A DNA stretch of 39,232 nt from Candidatus Mediterraneibacter stercoripullorum (GCA_019115765.1 DXCZ01000005.1:1-39232); one strand, 5' to 3'; shown: positions 8,616-16,581, numbered from the stretch's first letter. The notes: generated from the sequence alone by a model not told the origin. Numbers and translations: made by a program.

Positions 8616-9845
8616 TCATTCCTCCCGCTGTTTTGTCTGATCCCGGCTGGTTTTCCCGTCTTGCATGGATTTTTCAGCAATGGGGATCTGCAGCGTCAGA
8701 TCTTCCTTCTTTTTTATATAGAATAAAACCTCCCAGTCTTTTACCTCTGTAGGCTGAAAATACATTGAGGAGTATGCTATATGGACTACCCTCTCCTCTG
8801 CCTTTCTGTTCGAGAACTTTCCCGCAAGAAATATGGATGTAGGGCCGTCAGCGCCCCCGATCACTGTGCAGCAGGAAGCCCCGTCATCCTGATTCTCCAC
8901 AGGGATAGGGTCGTCGCCGTGAGATCTGCTGCGGATGAGCAGGCCGCCCTCCGCAGGTTCAGGATCCAGTGTATAGATGATCTCTGTATACCATTGAGGC
9001 ATCCTGAATCTGGAAGTTATCTCGTCCTCCCCCGCTGCCAGGTCCTCCATCTTCTTCTTTTCCACAGATCTGATCACCATCTCATATTCTCTGCCGCTCA
9101 CAGGATGAGTAAAGCGGACAGCCTGGCCTGTTCCTTCCAATGTAAATTCAGCCGCCAGCACCGGTCTCTGCTGCTGTGAAAGGGACAGTTCCATATATCC
9201 GGGGGACTCCGGAAGAGGTAGTGTCTCCTCCCCGCTCTGCTCCTTACTGTCGACATACACCTGCTCCTCGCCGCATTCCCAGGCTCCATCGGGATCTTCC
9301 CGCAAAGAGAAGCTGCTCCTCTGTACAGTCCAGCATTTTTCCTCTCCCAGGTCATAATGCTTTATAAACTGCCGCACTTCCGGATCTGACTGATCCGGAA
9401 AATCCGGCGACCATCCCATTCCGCAGGATCCGCAGGAATAAAGCGATACGCTGTCCAGGTGCATTTCTATGCCAAAGCCCATCGAAGAGGGATTCTCCAT
9501 TTCGAATTGTTCCATTTCCCTGTCAGTCCATTTATTTGCTTTTTCGATCGATTCCTTCCATTTTTCTTTAAACTCATGGAAAGCCTCCCGACTGAAGGAT
9601 TTGCACAGATCAAGTACTGCACCTTCCTCGCATAGATACAGTGAGAGGAGCCGGAACTGTTCGTCTCCCCATCGGAAATCATGATCGAGCCGTATCTCCC
9701 GGCCCGGCTTTCCCCTGTGTTTCTGTGACCAGAAATTCTCCGAAAAGTATACAGACCATTCATCCGCCGCACCGTTTTCCACGGTTGAAGCTTCTTCCTG
9801 TACAGTGCCCGCTGCTTTCTCATCCTTTTCAGTTGTCCTGTCCAT
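8616..9845 (-). CDS. unrecognised soluble protein with an OadB-like IGGADGPTSIF block
   Basis: A 409-residue protein I cannot assign to a family. It has no signal peptide or membrane span. It is acidic and rich in Glu, Trp and Cys, with a CGSCG motif at 138-142. A separate block, VIGGADGPTSIFLAGK (328-343), preceded by the pair SCC, closely matches the conserved Asp-containing segment of sodium-translocating decarboxylase beta subunits (OadB/GcdB). There it forms part of a membrane Na+ site; nothing else here resembles OadB. The gene starts inside the 3' end of the upstream M50 peptidase gene (17-base overlap), with AAAGGAGA as ribosome binding site, so the two are translated together. Function unknown; it may be a partner or substrate of the peptidase (inference). 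Confidence 0.8.
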   Translation of the reverse strand: MDRTTEKDEKAAGTVQEEASTVENGAADEWSVYFSENFWSQKHRGKPGREIRLDHDFRWGDEQFRLLSLYLCEEGAVLDLCKSFSREAFHEFKEKWKESIEKANKWTDREMEQFEMENPSSMGFGIEMHLDSVSLYSCGSCGMGWSPDFPDQSDPEVRQFIKHYDLGEEKCWTVQRSSFSLREDPDGAWECGEEQVYVDSKEQSGEETLPLPESPGYMELSLSQQQRPVLAAEFTLEGTGQAVRFTHPVSGREYEMVIRSVEKKKMEDLAAGEDEITSRFRMPQWYTEIIYTLDPEPAEGGLLIRSRSHGDDPIPVENQDDGASCCTVIGGADGPTSIFLAGKFSNRKAEERVVHIAYSSMYFQPTEVKDWEVLFYIKKKEDLTLQIPIAEKSMQDGKTSRDQTKQREE

Positions 9846-11007
9846 CGCTTATCTCCTTTCTCCCTGCATTCCAGATTTCTTCCGCTGTCTCAACCAGTTC
9901 CTTCTCGATCTGTCCATCCGCTTCATACGGATATGTACGGAGATTTTTTTCGAAAAGTTTCTTCAGTTTTCCGGCCTTCTCGCAGTCATTCTCCGCCAGA
10001 AGGGCATAGGCATACTGCGTCCGGATGACAGAAAGATAATTCTTCATCTGTTTCATTACTTTCTGCTGATCCTTTTCAGTCCATTTTGCAAGGATCTCAG
10101 GGCTTTTCTCTCCCGTCAGTTCGCAGTATATGCGGTCACAGATCAGTAATCCCCGGTAGATCCCTGGGATTGCAGAATCAATTGAGAGAATATGATCGAT
10201 CAGCCGGGCATTCTCCTGAAATCTGTGTTCCTCCATAAGCCTGTTGGAGGCAGACACTGCACGTACCGAGGTCATGCTGCCCTTCATTTCCTCGTCATTC
10301 GGCACTTCGAACCACTCCTGAGGCATATCCTTCAATCGTTCTCCCTCCGCCTGCAGCTCGGCGATCTTCATCTGCAGCCAGAAGGAATACATCTCCCGGC
10401 TGCTCTTCCCTATATCAATGATGTTCTGTCCGTCGTTGTTTACCATGGCCAGCTTCAGGGGGATGCCGTTCATCAATGCCAGAAGCAGTCCCATCGCTGC
10501 AGCCGCTGCAAAGAAAACAAGCACAGCAAAATTTTCTCTGAACAGCAGGGCAATGCCGAAGAATATGGCCGCCGAGATCAGATTCATCAGCACTCCGCCC
10601 AGATTATAAAGGATATAAGGAACCTTTCCGTCTGTCAGATCCGGCGGCCCCATCAGGCACTGTCCGCCTGTTCCGGCCAGGGAAAATCTCCTGAAGACAA
10701 TTTTTCCTCCCTTTTGGATCCACATGAAACTTCCGACTCTGAAAGAGCAGAACCGGTAACCGCTCAGCAGTCCGAATATCAGATGACCGCCTTCATGGAT
10801 CACGGTCTGCAGAAAGGACCCGATATAAATAGAAATAATCAGTCCCGCCATCATAAAAAGGAATTCTCCCGTCTCTGCACCAGACAGATCCGCAAATGCC
10901 GCCAGTCCATAACCCGCCGCACCTCCTGCCGCAACAGACAGTATCATAAGCAGGACTCCTGCCGTTTTCCTGCTTTTCTGTGATGATCTTTTCTTTTTTT
11001 CAGCCAT
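9829..11007 (-). CDS. M50 (site-2 protease-like) membrane metallopeptidase
   Basis: A 392-residue integral membrane protein with an intramembrane zinc-protease core. The metal motif HEGGH (residues 71-75) lies at the end of a hydrophobic span. A second conserved region, MVNNDGQN (188-195), provides the expected Asp ligand (D192, counterpart of the LDG motif of S2P enzymes). Likely membrane segments are about 17-40, 48-70, 134-156 and 158-182. Residues 200-392 form a cytosolic-looking helical domain. Unlike RseP there is no PDZ domain. Start ATG 11007 has an AAGGAGAGA site. It is the first gene of a minus-strand run and overlaps the IGGADGPTSIF gene. The substrate is unknown. Confidence 0.82.
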   Translation of the reverse strand: MAEKKKRSSQKSRKTAGVLLMILSVAAGGAAGYGLAAFADLSGAETGEFLFMMAGLIISIYIGSFLQTVIHEGGHLIFGLLSGYRFCSFRVGSFMWIQKGGKIVFRRFSLAGTGGQCLMGPPDLTDGKVPYILYNLGGVLMNLISAAIFFGIALLFRENFAVLVFFAAAAAMGLLLALMNGIPLKLAMVNNDGQNIIDIGKSSREMYSFWLQMKIAELQAEGERLKDMPQEWFEVPNDEEMKGSMTSVRAVSASNRLMEEHRFQENARLIDHILSIDSAIPGIYRGLLICDRIYCELTGEKSPEILAKWTEKDQQKVMKQMKNYLSVIRTQYAYALLAENDCEKAGKLKKLFEKNLRTYPYEADGQIEKELVETAEEIWNAGRKEISDGQDN

Positions 11008-11102
11008 ATCTCTCTCCTTGTCATAGCTGGTATCACACCCCGGAGGCTCTGAATCACGACCTGTTTTTCCTGCCGGATACCTGCTGTTTTTTCCTTCCTC
11101 CC

Positions 11103-11131
11103 ATTATAACGGATGTCCGGTGTAGTTACAA
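11103..11131 (-). promoter_or_regulatory. sigma-A promoter of the M50 peptidase operon
   Basis: On the minus strand TTGTAA (11131-11126) is followed after 17 bases by a perfect TATAAT (11108-11103). Initiation would fall near 11096, about 90 bases before the peptidase start. Confidence 0.7.
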
Positions 11132-11228
11132 GCAATATGGATATCTTGTAATTTTAACTGATATTTCCTCATGTTTTCTGAATTTTTCTTAAAATTTTAA
11201 CAAATAATTTATTTTTTCCCAGATTTCC

Positions 11229-11257
11229 TTGATTTTTCTTTTTTCGTCTGATATGCT
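11229..11257 (+). promoter_or_regulatory. candidate promoter of amtB-glnB
   Basis: TTGATT (11229-11234), a 17-base spacer, then TATGCT (11252-11257). The -10 box is weak, so the exact start is uncertain, but the predicted start near 11264 coincides with the regulatory leader. The rest of the 398-base gap between the M50 gene and amtB is AT-rich with no gene. Confidence 0.45.
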
Positions 11258-11260
11258 TTA

Positions 11261-11327
11261 CGTCAAGACAAGGACGTCTGATGATAAGGTAAACAGAATG
11301 CCTCATCAATCAGGCGTCCTTTTCTTA
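11261..11327 (+). promoter_or_regulatory. ANTAR-type antiterminator overlapping a terminator, amtB leader
   Basis: Three structures can be drawn. P1 pairs 11261-11269 with 11276-11283 (8 bp, one bulged A at 11265) and closes a six-base loop AAGGAC. P2 pairs AGGTA (11287-11291) with TGCCT (11299-11303) around AACAGAA, or the six-base loop ACAGAA if one A bulges. Both loops have A at position 1 and G at position 4, the hallmark of RNA targets of ANTAR-domain regulators such as EutV. A terminator hairpin (11271-11282 with 11309-11320, then TTTTCTTATTT) uses the 3' arm of P1, so P1/P2 and the terminator exclude each other. Inference: an ANTAR regulator encoded elsewhere controls amtB-glnB by antitermination. 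Confidence 0.65.
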
Positions 11328-11405
11328 TTTCAGCAGGCAGGTATGTTTTTTCGCATGCGGACATGACCGGCACTGCAAATCCAAAGGCAAATGGGAGGTA
11401 TTTCT

Positions 11406-12644
11406 ATGGATACAGGAAACACTGGATTTATGATGATCTGCACGGCGCTTGTCTTTATCATGACGCCGGGACTGGCCTTCTTCTATGGAGGACTCGTAAG
11501 GAGAAAAAACGTATGTAACACAATGATGGCCTGCGTGGCGATTATGGGATTATCGGTTGTATTGTGGGCTCTTTTCGGATATTCACTGGCATTTGGCACT
11601 GACCACGGCGGAGTCATCGGAGGCTTCGACTGGCTGGCTCTGAACGGTGTAGGCTGGGAGGCAGGACCTTATTCAGACAGCATTCCGCACCTTGTATACG
11701 CGGCATTTCAGATGATGTTTGCCATGATCACACCGGCTCTGATCACCGGTGCTGTCGTAGGAAGGATGAAGTTCAAAGCACTGTTCGCATTCATTGCACT
11801 GTGGTCCATCATCGTATATTACCCGATGGCCCACATGGTATGGGGACAGGGAGGATTCCTCGCCTCCATCGGTTCTGTTGACTTTGCAGGCGGAAACGTC
11901 GTACATATCAGTTCAGGTGTGAGCGCTCTCGTTCTTGCAACGTATCTCGGAAGAAGACGGGGCTACGAGAAGACTTCTTACCGCATCCACAACATTCCCT
12001 TCGTTGTTCTTGGAGCGTCTCTCCTCTGGTTCGGATGGTACGGCTTCAATGCAGGAAGTGCGCTTGCAGCTGACGGCCTTGCAGCTCATGCATTTATGAC
12101 AACTTCTATATCCGCTGCAATGGCTCTGCTCGTATGGATGCTTCTCGATACAATAAAAGATGGAAAACCCACACTGGTAGGCGCTTCCACAGGTCTTGTA
12201 GTAGGTCTTGTAGCTATCACTCCGGGAGCAGGATTCGTTCCGATCTGGGCTGCCTTTATCATCGGTGCGCTGGTCAGCCCGATCTGCTACTTTATGATGA
12301 ACTTCATCAAACATAAACTGAAAATCGACGACGCACTGGATGCTTTCGGATGCCACGGCATCGGCGGAATCTGGGGAGGCATCGCTACCGGACTGTTCGG
12401 ACAGAGTTCCATTAACTCCGTAGCACAGTGGGATGGTCTTGTATTTGGTGATACCAGGCTGTTCGTTGCTCAGATCATCAGTATCCTGGTGACCATCGCT
12501 GTCGCTGTAGTGGGAACCCTGATCTGTATCGGTATCATCCGCATCTTCACTACTCTTCGTGTAGATCAGAAGGATGAGGCTGTAGGTCTGGATATCTCGC
12601 AGCATGGCGAGAGTGCATATCCGTCCTTCAACGGTCTTGACTAA
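11406..12644 (+). CDS. amtB: ammonium transporter Amt
   Basis: Membrane channel for ammonium uptake. The 412-residue protein has the expected ~11 transmembrane helices and the family residues. These are an AFFYGGLVRRKN block near residue 24, HMVWGQGG in the middle, the first pore histidine in VHISSGVSAL and the second in FGCHGIGGIWGG. I chose ATG 11406 because GGGAGG lies seven bases upstream; the in-frame ATG at 11391 would overlap that site. It is followed 49 bases later by a PII gene, the usual amtB-glnK arrangement in which PII blocks the channel when nitrogen is plentiful. A terminator/antiterminator leader precedes it. Confidence 0.95.
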   Translation: MDTGNTGFMMICTALVFIMTPGLAFFYGGLVRRKNVCNTMMACVAIMGLSVVLWALFGYSLAFGTDHGGVIGGFDWLALNGVGWEAGPYSDSIPHLVYAAFQMMFAMITPALITGAVVGRMKFKALFAFIALWSIIVYYPMAHMVWGQGGFLASIGSVDFAGGNVVHISSGVSALVLATYLGRRRGYEKTSYRIHNIPFVVLGASLLWFGWYGFNAGSALAADGLAAHAFMTTSISAAMALLVWMLLDTIKDGKPTLVGASTGLVVGLVAITPGAGFVPIWAAFIIGALVSPICYFMMNFIKHKLKIDDALDAFGCHGIGGIWGGIATGLFGQSSINSVAQWDGLVFGDTRLFVAQIISILVTIAVAVVGTLICIGIIRIFTTLRVDQKDEAVGLDISQHGESAYPSFNGLD

Positions 12645-12693
12645 AGAGAACTGATAAGTGGATAATATTGAGAGGACAGGAGGAACAGATATT

Positions 12694-13050
12694 ATGTTGA
12701 TTAAAGTAGAAGCAATCGTCAGAGAAGAAAAAATGGAAGAGATCAAAGATGCGCTGAACGCCATTGAGGTAAATGGAATTACAGTATCCCAGGTCATGGG
12801 ATATGGAGCTCAGCGCGGATATAAAGAGATTGTCCGCGGATCCGAGGTAGAAATCTTCCTTCAGCCCAAGATCAAATTTGAGATCGTAGTATCTTCTGAA
12901 GAATGGGAGAAGAAAGTCATCGATGTGATCCAGAAGACAGCATACACCGGCGAGGTCGGAGACGGCAAGATCTTCAGCTATGAGATCAGAAGCGCTCTGA
13001 AGATTCGGACAAAAGAGACCGGATATGACGCAGTTCAGTCAGACGTATAA
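12694..13050 (+). CDS. glnB: PII nitrogen-regulatory protein (GlnB/GlnK) without T-loop Tyr51
   Basis: Trimeric signal protein that binds ATP/ADP and 2-oxoglutarate and gates AmtB. The 118-residue protein shows GYGAQRGYKE (Q40, counterpart of Gln39), QPKIKFEIVV (K59, counterpart of Lys58) and TGEVGDGKIF, the nucleotide-binding B-loop. At the T-loop tip the sequence is VRGSEVEIF. Both Tyr46 and the uridylylation target Tyr51 of enterobacterial PII are valine (V47, V52). It therefore should not be uridylylated and probably acts by effector binding alone. Start ATG 12694 has an AGGAGGAAC site; the longer frame from 12658 has none. The linkage to amtB suggests the GlnK role. Confidence 0.92.
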   Translation: MLIKVEAIVREEKMEEIKDALNAIEVNGITVSQVMGYGAQRGYKEIVRGSEVEIFLQPKIKFEIVVSSEEWEKKVIDVIQKTAYTGEVGDGKIFSYEIRSALKIRTKETGYDAVQSDV

Positions 13051-13090
13051 GATCCGCCGGAAATCACAGAATACAGATATCTTATATATA

Positions 13091-13156
13091 GCTGTCGGGA
13101 AACAGACAGCTCAAGCCAGAGGCCAGTATGACTCACACGAGTCACACTGGCCTCTG
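13091..13156 (+). terminator. tandem hairpins downstream of glnB
   Basis: A small hairpin (GCTGTC/GACAGC, 13091-13110) is followed by a long one (13117-13156). The long one has an 11-bp stem CAGAGGCCAGT, a one-base mismatch, six more pairs and an ACAC loop. The following sequence is not T-rich, so it may end transcripts poorly or mainly protect the 3' end. Confidence 0.5.
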
Positions 13157-13218
13157 CTGTCGTATTGCTTATTCCTCTCGTATGTATCGTTACTGTTCGT
13201 ACCCATCTCGATATCCAG

Positions 13219-13356
13219 CCATACCGGAGCTGTGCTGCCACGAATGCCCGTAGCAGAGCGCCGGCACTTAAGCCGGGTTCTTTGCGGCTTTACGTGTCCG
13301 CTGCGCTATGCTCCGAGCGAAAGCGCGGCCGCCGTGGCAGCACAGCTCCGGCATGG
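13219..13356. repeat. palindromic dispersed element, copy A
   Basis: A 138-bp element bounded by 24-bp inverted repeats (13219-13242 and 13333-13356, one mismatch) with a GC-rich interior. The interior contains GTGTCCGCTGCGCT and CTCCGAGCGAAAGCG, both found again, inverted, in copy B (24456-24592). It fills most of the 339-base gap between glnB and the cbiG stop; no gene is seen there. It has no coding capacity, so it resembles a MITE- or REP-like unit mobilised in trans (inference). Confidence 0.75.
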
Positions 13357-13389
13357 CGGACGTCCAAGAACAAATGAACAATAATCTCA

Positions 13390-14469
13390 TCAAAGGAACC
13401 GCAATACCACTCGCCGTCTGACCAATGCCGCAGTCATAGAACTTCCACTCCATTTTCCCTGGATCAACTCCCCTTCAAAGTTCCGCTCCTGACTGTACAA
13501 CAGTGCCGCCCGCTCACATACGTTATCCACTCCCGTTATCTTCCTGACAAAGTCAGACCCCGCTGTAACCTCGCTGATCTGGTTAAGTTCGTCCGCCGAA
13601 TATGTTATAAAAGGGATCTGGAACTTTGCCGCCAGGGCCAGAATTGCCGGTTCTTCTTTTTTCAGATCAATACTTGCAACAGCCTCCAGCTGATCCGGCA
13701 CGAATCCATGCTGTTCCATAATCTCTGTCAGGCCCATTTCCAGCTGTTCCGGAGAGATTCCTTTTCTGCAGCCGATCCCTGCGATCACATTCTTCGGTCT
13801 GAGGAGAAGGGTTCCCTCTTCACCTGAGGGGTCCTGGTCTGATACGAGGATCCGGTGTGAAAACTTCTCCGCCTCTTCCAGGCTCCTGCACACAGCCAGT
13901 TCATCCGGCACATTTCCTTCGATACGGCACTGAGGATCTTCTGCCAGAAAACCGATCCGCTCTCCCTCCAGTATCGCCGCTGATATTTCCTTTGCTTTTT
14001 TCCTGTCCGTGATAAAGAGATGGTTTCCCGCCGCAAATACATCCGGCGCAAATCTGCCCTGGACATCTGTGGCAGTGGTATGTACTGCGGTGCCGCCCGT
14101 GATCTCAGCCACTTTATCCGCCAGAGCCACCGCGCCGCCCACATGGCCGGAAAGAAGAGGGATCACGTACTGCCCTTTTTCATCCATGACCAGGACTGCC
14201 GGATCCGTGAACTTATCCTTCACCCAGGGTGCGATATAGCGGACAGCAATGCCTGCTGCTCCGATGAAGAAAAAGGCGCTGTCTCTCCAGTTCCTTCCGA
14301 TAAACATCTTTACATCCTCCGGAAGAGGATCCACTCCGCCTCCGGCGTACTTCTCAGGCGAATAACCGAAGCATAAGCCGTTCTTCCTTTTTCTGAGAGC
14401 GCCGCACAGTTTCCTGTTCAGTTCAGTCCCGATCCTGGTAAAACTGAAAACAATGATCTTATCTGTCAT
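13390..14469 (-). CDS. cbiG: cobalt-precorrin 5A hydrolase CbiG
   Basis: Opens the delta-lactone of cobalt-precorrin 5A with loss of acetaldehyde in anaerobic cobalamin synthesis. The 359-residue protein has the N-terminal domain with FFIGAAGIAVRYIAPWVKDK and the signature PLLSGHVGGA near residue 104. A linker leads to the C-terminal CbiG domain, starting at AGIGCRKG and ending around GVDNVCERAAL. It stands alone: no other cobalamin gene is in the window, while cbiG is usually inside a cbi cluster. It follows an Lrp-type regulator gene by 45 bases on the same strand. Copy A of the palindromic element lies just downstream. Confidence 0.92.
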   Translation of the reverse strand: MTDKIIVFSFTRIGTELNRKLCGALRKRKNGLCFGYSPEKYAGGGVDPLPEDVKMFIGRNWRDSAFFFIGAAGIAVRYIAPWVKDKFTDPAVLVMDEKGQYVIPLLSGHVGGAVALADKVAEITGGTAVHTTATDVQGRFAPDVFAAGNHLFITDRKKAKEISAAILEGERIGFLAEDPQCRIEGNVPDELAVCRSLEEAEKFSHRILVSDQDPSGEEGTLLLRPKNVIAGIGCRKGISPEQLEMGLTEIMEQHGFVPDQLEAVASIDLKKEEPAILALAAKFQIPFITYSADELNQISEVTAGSDFVRKITGVDNVCERAALLYSQERNFEGELIQGKWSGSSMTAALVRRRVVLRFL

Positions 14470-14481
14470 ACCTGTTCCTTT

Positions 14482-14535
14482 CCGCTGCTATAGCCGCAGT
14501 CCCTTAATCCGCTTCTACAGCCGCAGTCCCTTGAT
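14482..14535 (-). repeat. 27-bp tandem duplication covering the 3' end of the Lrp gene
   Basis: Two adjacent 27-base units (14482-14508 and 14509-14535) match at 24 positions. On the minus strand the upstream unit encodes IKGLRL, stop, KR. The second repeats IKGLRL, stop, QR in the same frame, just after the first stop. The C-terminus and its stop codon were therefore copied in place. Confidence 0.85.
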
Positions 14536-14973
14536 GTCCTTGATCCTGGAGAGGATTGTATTGCAGGTACATTCCAGCACACCGGGCAGTTTGTCCATAG
14601 TATTATATATCAGGTCTTCCATCTCCTCGTTGGAAGAGGCCACGGCATGAACATGAAGGCGGCTCTTCCCCGTGACACGGTAGATCTGGGTGACCGTGTC
14701 GTTCTCACGGAGGATCCCTGCTACCTCCATGAGGGCATCCGGCCTGGTCTCGATCTCAAAATAGCAGGATACTGCCCCGCTGATCTTCTGTGGATTGATG
14801 ATCGTAGTATATTCCTCAATGATTCCTTTCTGTTCAAGCGCCTGTACCCGCATCTTTACCGCTACCCGTGAGATTCCAATCTGATGTCCGATCTCCGAAT
14901 AAGACATCCGGGCATTGAGGATAAGCAGGCTGACAATCTTCTGGTCCAGCTCGTCAAGTCCGTCCAAAAACAT
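14515..14973 (-). CDS. Lrp/AsnC-family transcriptional regulator
   Basis: A 152-residue regulator with an N-terminal winged helix (ELDQKIVSLLILNARMSYSEIG at about 6-27, then ISRVAVKMRVQALEQKG) and a C-terminal RAM (AsnC ligand-binding) domain including VTGKSRLHVHAV. The family senses amino acids and forms octamers. Start ATG 14973 is chosen because it follows GGAGAGGAAAG; two longer starts exist (14994, 15057). It is divergent from a MATE exporter, whose promoter lies in the gap, so regulation of that exporter is plausible. It lies upstream of cbiG on the same strand. A 27-bp tandem duplication covers its stop codon. Confidence 0.88.
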   Translation of the reverse strand: MFLDGLDELDQKIVSLLILNARMSYSEIGHQIGISRVAVKMRVQALEQKGIIEEYTTIINPQKISGAVSCYFEIETRPDALMEVAGILRENDTVTQIYRVTGKSRLHVHAVASSNEEMEDLIYNTMDKLPGVLECTCNTILSRIKDIKGLRL

Positions 14974-15101
14974 GCTCTTTCCTCTCCTTGTCATCCTCCC
15001 TCCGGCAGCAAAGCATCTGGAAGGAAGTTCGTTTTCTGCCATTATACAATGCTGCAAAAAAGGAAGTCAACCGTACACGATATTCTTATACCTTATTTTC
15101 A

Positions 15102-15130
15102 TTGACAAAATGGACATCTGCTATTATTAT
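15102..15130 (+). promoter_or_regulatory. sigma-A promoter of the first MATE gene
   Basis: TTGACA (15102-15107), 17 bases, TATTAT (15125-15130). Near-consensus and 53 bases before the start codon. No clear operator for the divergent Lrp-type regulator could be read. Confidence 0.75.
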
Positions 15131-15182
15131 AGATTTCAGATGTTAATCTGATAATTACGAAACGAAAGAAGCGGGATATAAA

Positions 15183-16517
15183 ATGGAAAATGAACTGACA
15201 AAAGGACCTGTCATGAGAACCATGCTGCGGTTTGCCATTCCCATGATCCTGGGGGATCTCCTGCAGCAGTGCTACAATATCGCTGACACACTGATCGTAG
15301 GACGCTTTCTCGGTGCGGACGCCCTGGCAGCGGTGGGATCTGCATTTTCGCTGATGACTTTTCTCACTTCCATCCTTCTTGGTCTGGCCATGGGAAGCGG
15401 AACTGTATTCTCCATCCGGTTCGGAGAAAAGGACGAAAGAGGTCTGAAAGAAGGAATCCTTGCCTCATTTTCCCTGCTGGGGATTGTGACCGTCATCCTG
15501 AATATCCTGATTTTTGCAGGGATCGACTGGATCATATGGTTTCTCAGGACTCCAGGAGAACTTATCTCACTGATGAAAGATTATCTGATCGTAATATTTG
15601 CAGGACTGGCAGGAATATTCCTTTATAACTTTTTCGCCTCTCTTCTGCGCTCCCTGGGGAATTCTTTAGTGCCGCTTGCCTTTCTGGCAGTCTCTGCCCT
15701 GCTCAATATCGCGCTGGATCTCTGGTTCGTGGCAGGACTTGAGCGTGGAGTGGCCGGGGCAGCCGAAGCTACTGTCATCTCTCAGTATGTATCCGGTATA
15801 GGGATTACAATTTATACTATTGTAAAATTCCCCCATCTCCTTCGAAGAGATCCGGATGTCCGTCTCCGTCTCAGCCGTGTAAAAGAGATCACCAGTTTCT
15901 CCGGCCTGACCTGCCTTCAGCAATCTATCATGAACCTGGGTATCCTGGCCGTGCAGGGACTGGTCAACAGCTTCGGTACTACTATCATGGCAGCCTTCGC
16001 CGCTGCTGTGAAGATTGATGCGTTCGCCTACCTTCCGGTACAGGACTTTGGAAATGCGTTTTCCATATTCATCGCCCAGAATTACGGTGCAAAGCAGACG
16101 GAGCGAATCCGAAAGGGGATCCGGACTGCACTTATCACTTCGGTCTCTTTCAGTCTGCTGATCTCTCTTCTGGTCTTTTTCTTTGCAGAACCATTGATGG
16201 GACTATTCCTGGATGCCGGAGAACAGGCTGTCATAGCAGATGGAGCCAGGTATCTGCGTATCGAAGGTTCATTTTACGCGCTGATCGGTATTCTTTTCCT
16301 GCTCTACGGACTGTATCGTGCACTTGGAAGGCCCGGTATGTCCGTGGTGCTTACCGTCATGTCATTGGGCACCCGGGTGGCGCTGGCATATGCCCTCTCA
16401 GCCATCCCGGCGATCGGTGTGGTTGGGATATGGTGGTCGGTACCTATCGGCTGGTTTCTGGCGGATGCTCTGGGGATCGGGTATTATATGGTGAAGCAGC
16501 AGAAACTGATTCCCTGA
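15183..16517 (+). CDS. MATE-family multidrug/sodium exporter
   Basis: A 444-residue membrane protein with about twelve hydrophobic spans and MATE features. It has an N-terminal PMILGDLLQQCYNIADTLIV segment in helix 1-2, followed by GRFLGADALAAVG, and a matching half-repeat around LQQSIMNLGILAVQGLVNSF. Such exporters expel drugs or metabolites using Na+ or H+; the substrate cannot be read from sequence. It is transcribed from its own strong promoter, divergently from an Lrp/AsnC-type regulator. The gene ends 64 bases before the convergent LysM-GH18 gene. Confidence 0.9.
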   Translation: MENELTKGPVMRTMLRFAIPMILGDLLQQCYNIADTLIVGRFLGADALAAVGSAFSLMTFLTSILLGLAMGSGTVFSIRFGEKDERGLKEGILASFSLLGIVTVILNILIFAGIDWIIWFLRTPGELISLMKDYLIVIFAGLAGIFLYNFFASLLRSLGNSLVPLAFLAVSALLNIALDLWFVAGLERGVAGAAEATVISQYVSGIGITIYTIVKFPHLLRRDPDVRLRLSRVKEITSFSGLTCLQQSIMNLGILAVQGLVNSFGTTIMAAFAAAVKIDAFAYLPVQDFGNAFSIFIAQNYGAKQTERIRKGIRTALITSVSFSLLISLLVFFFAEPLMGLFLDAGEQAVIADGARYLRIEGSFYALIGILFLLYGLYRALGRPGMSVVLTVMSLGTRVALAYALSAIPAIGVVGIWWSVPIGWFLADALGIGYYMVKQQKLIP

Positions 16518-16581
16518 GCCTTTGCTGTTTACTGTACACATTTGTACGCTCTTCTCGATGGGCTGTTGTCGTCTTTTCTCA

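Noticed and set aside
10192..10983. Plus-strand open frame of 263 codons
   Set aside because: Antisense to the M50 peptidase gene, whose HEGGH motif, ribosome binding site and promoter support the minus strand.
11913..12797. Minus-strand open frame of 294 codons
   Set aside because: Exact antisense of amtB and the glnB start; its cysteine- and serine-rich translation reflects the codon use of the real genes.
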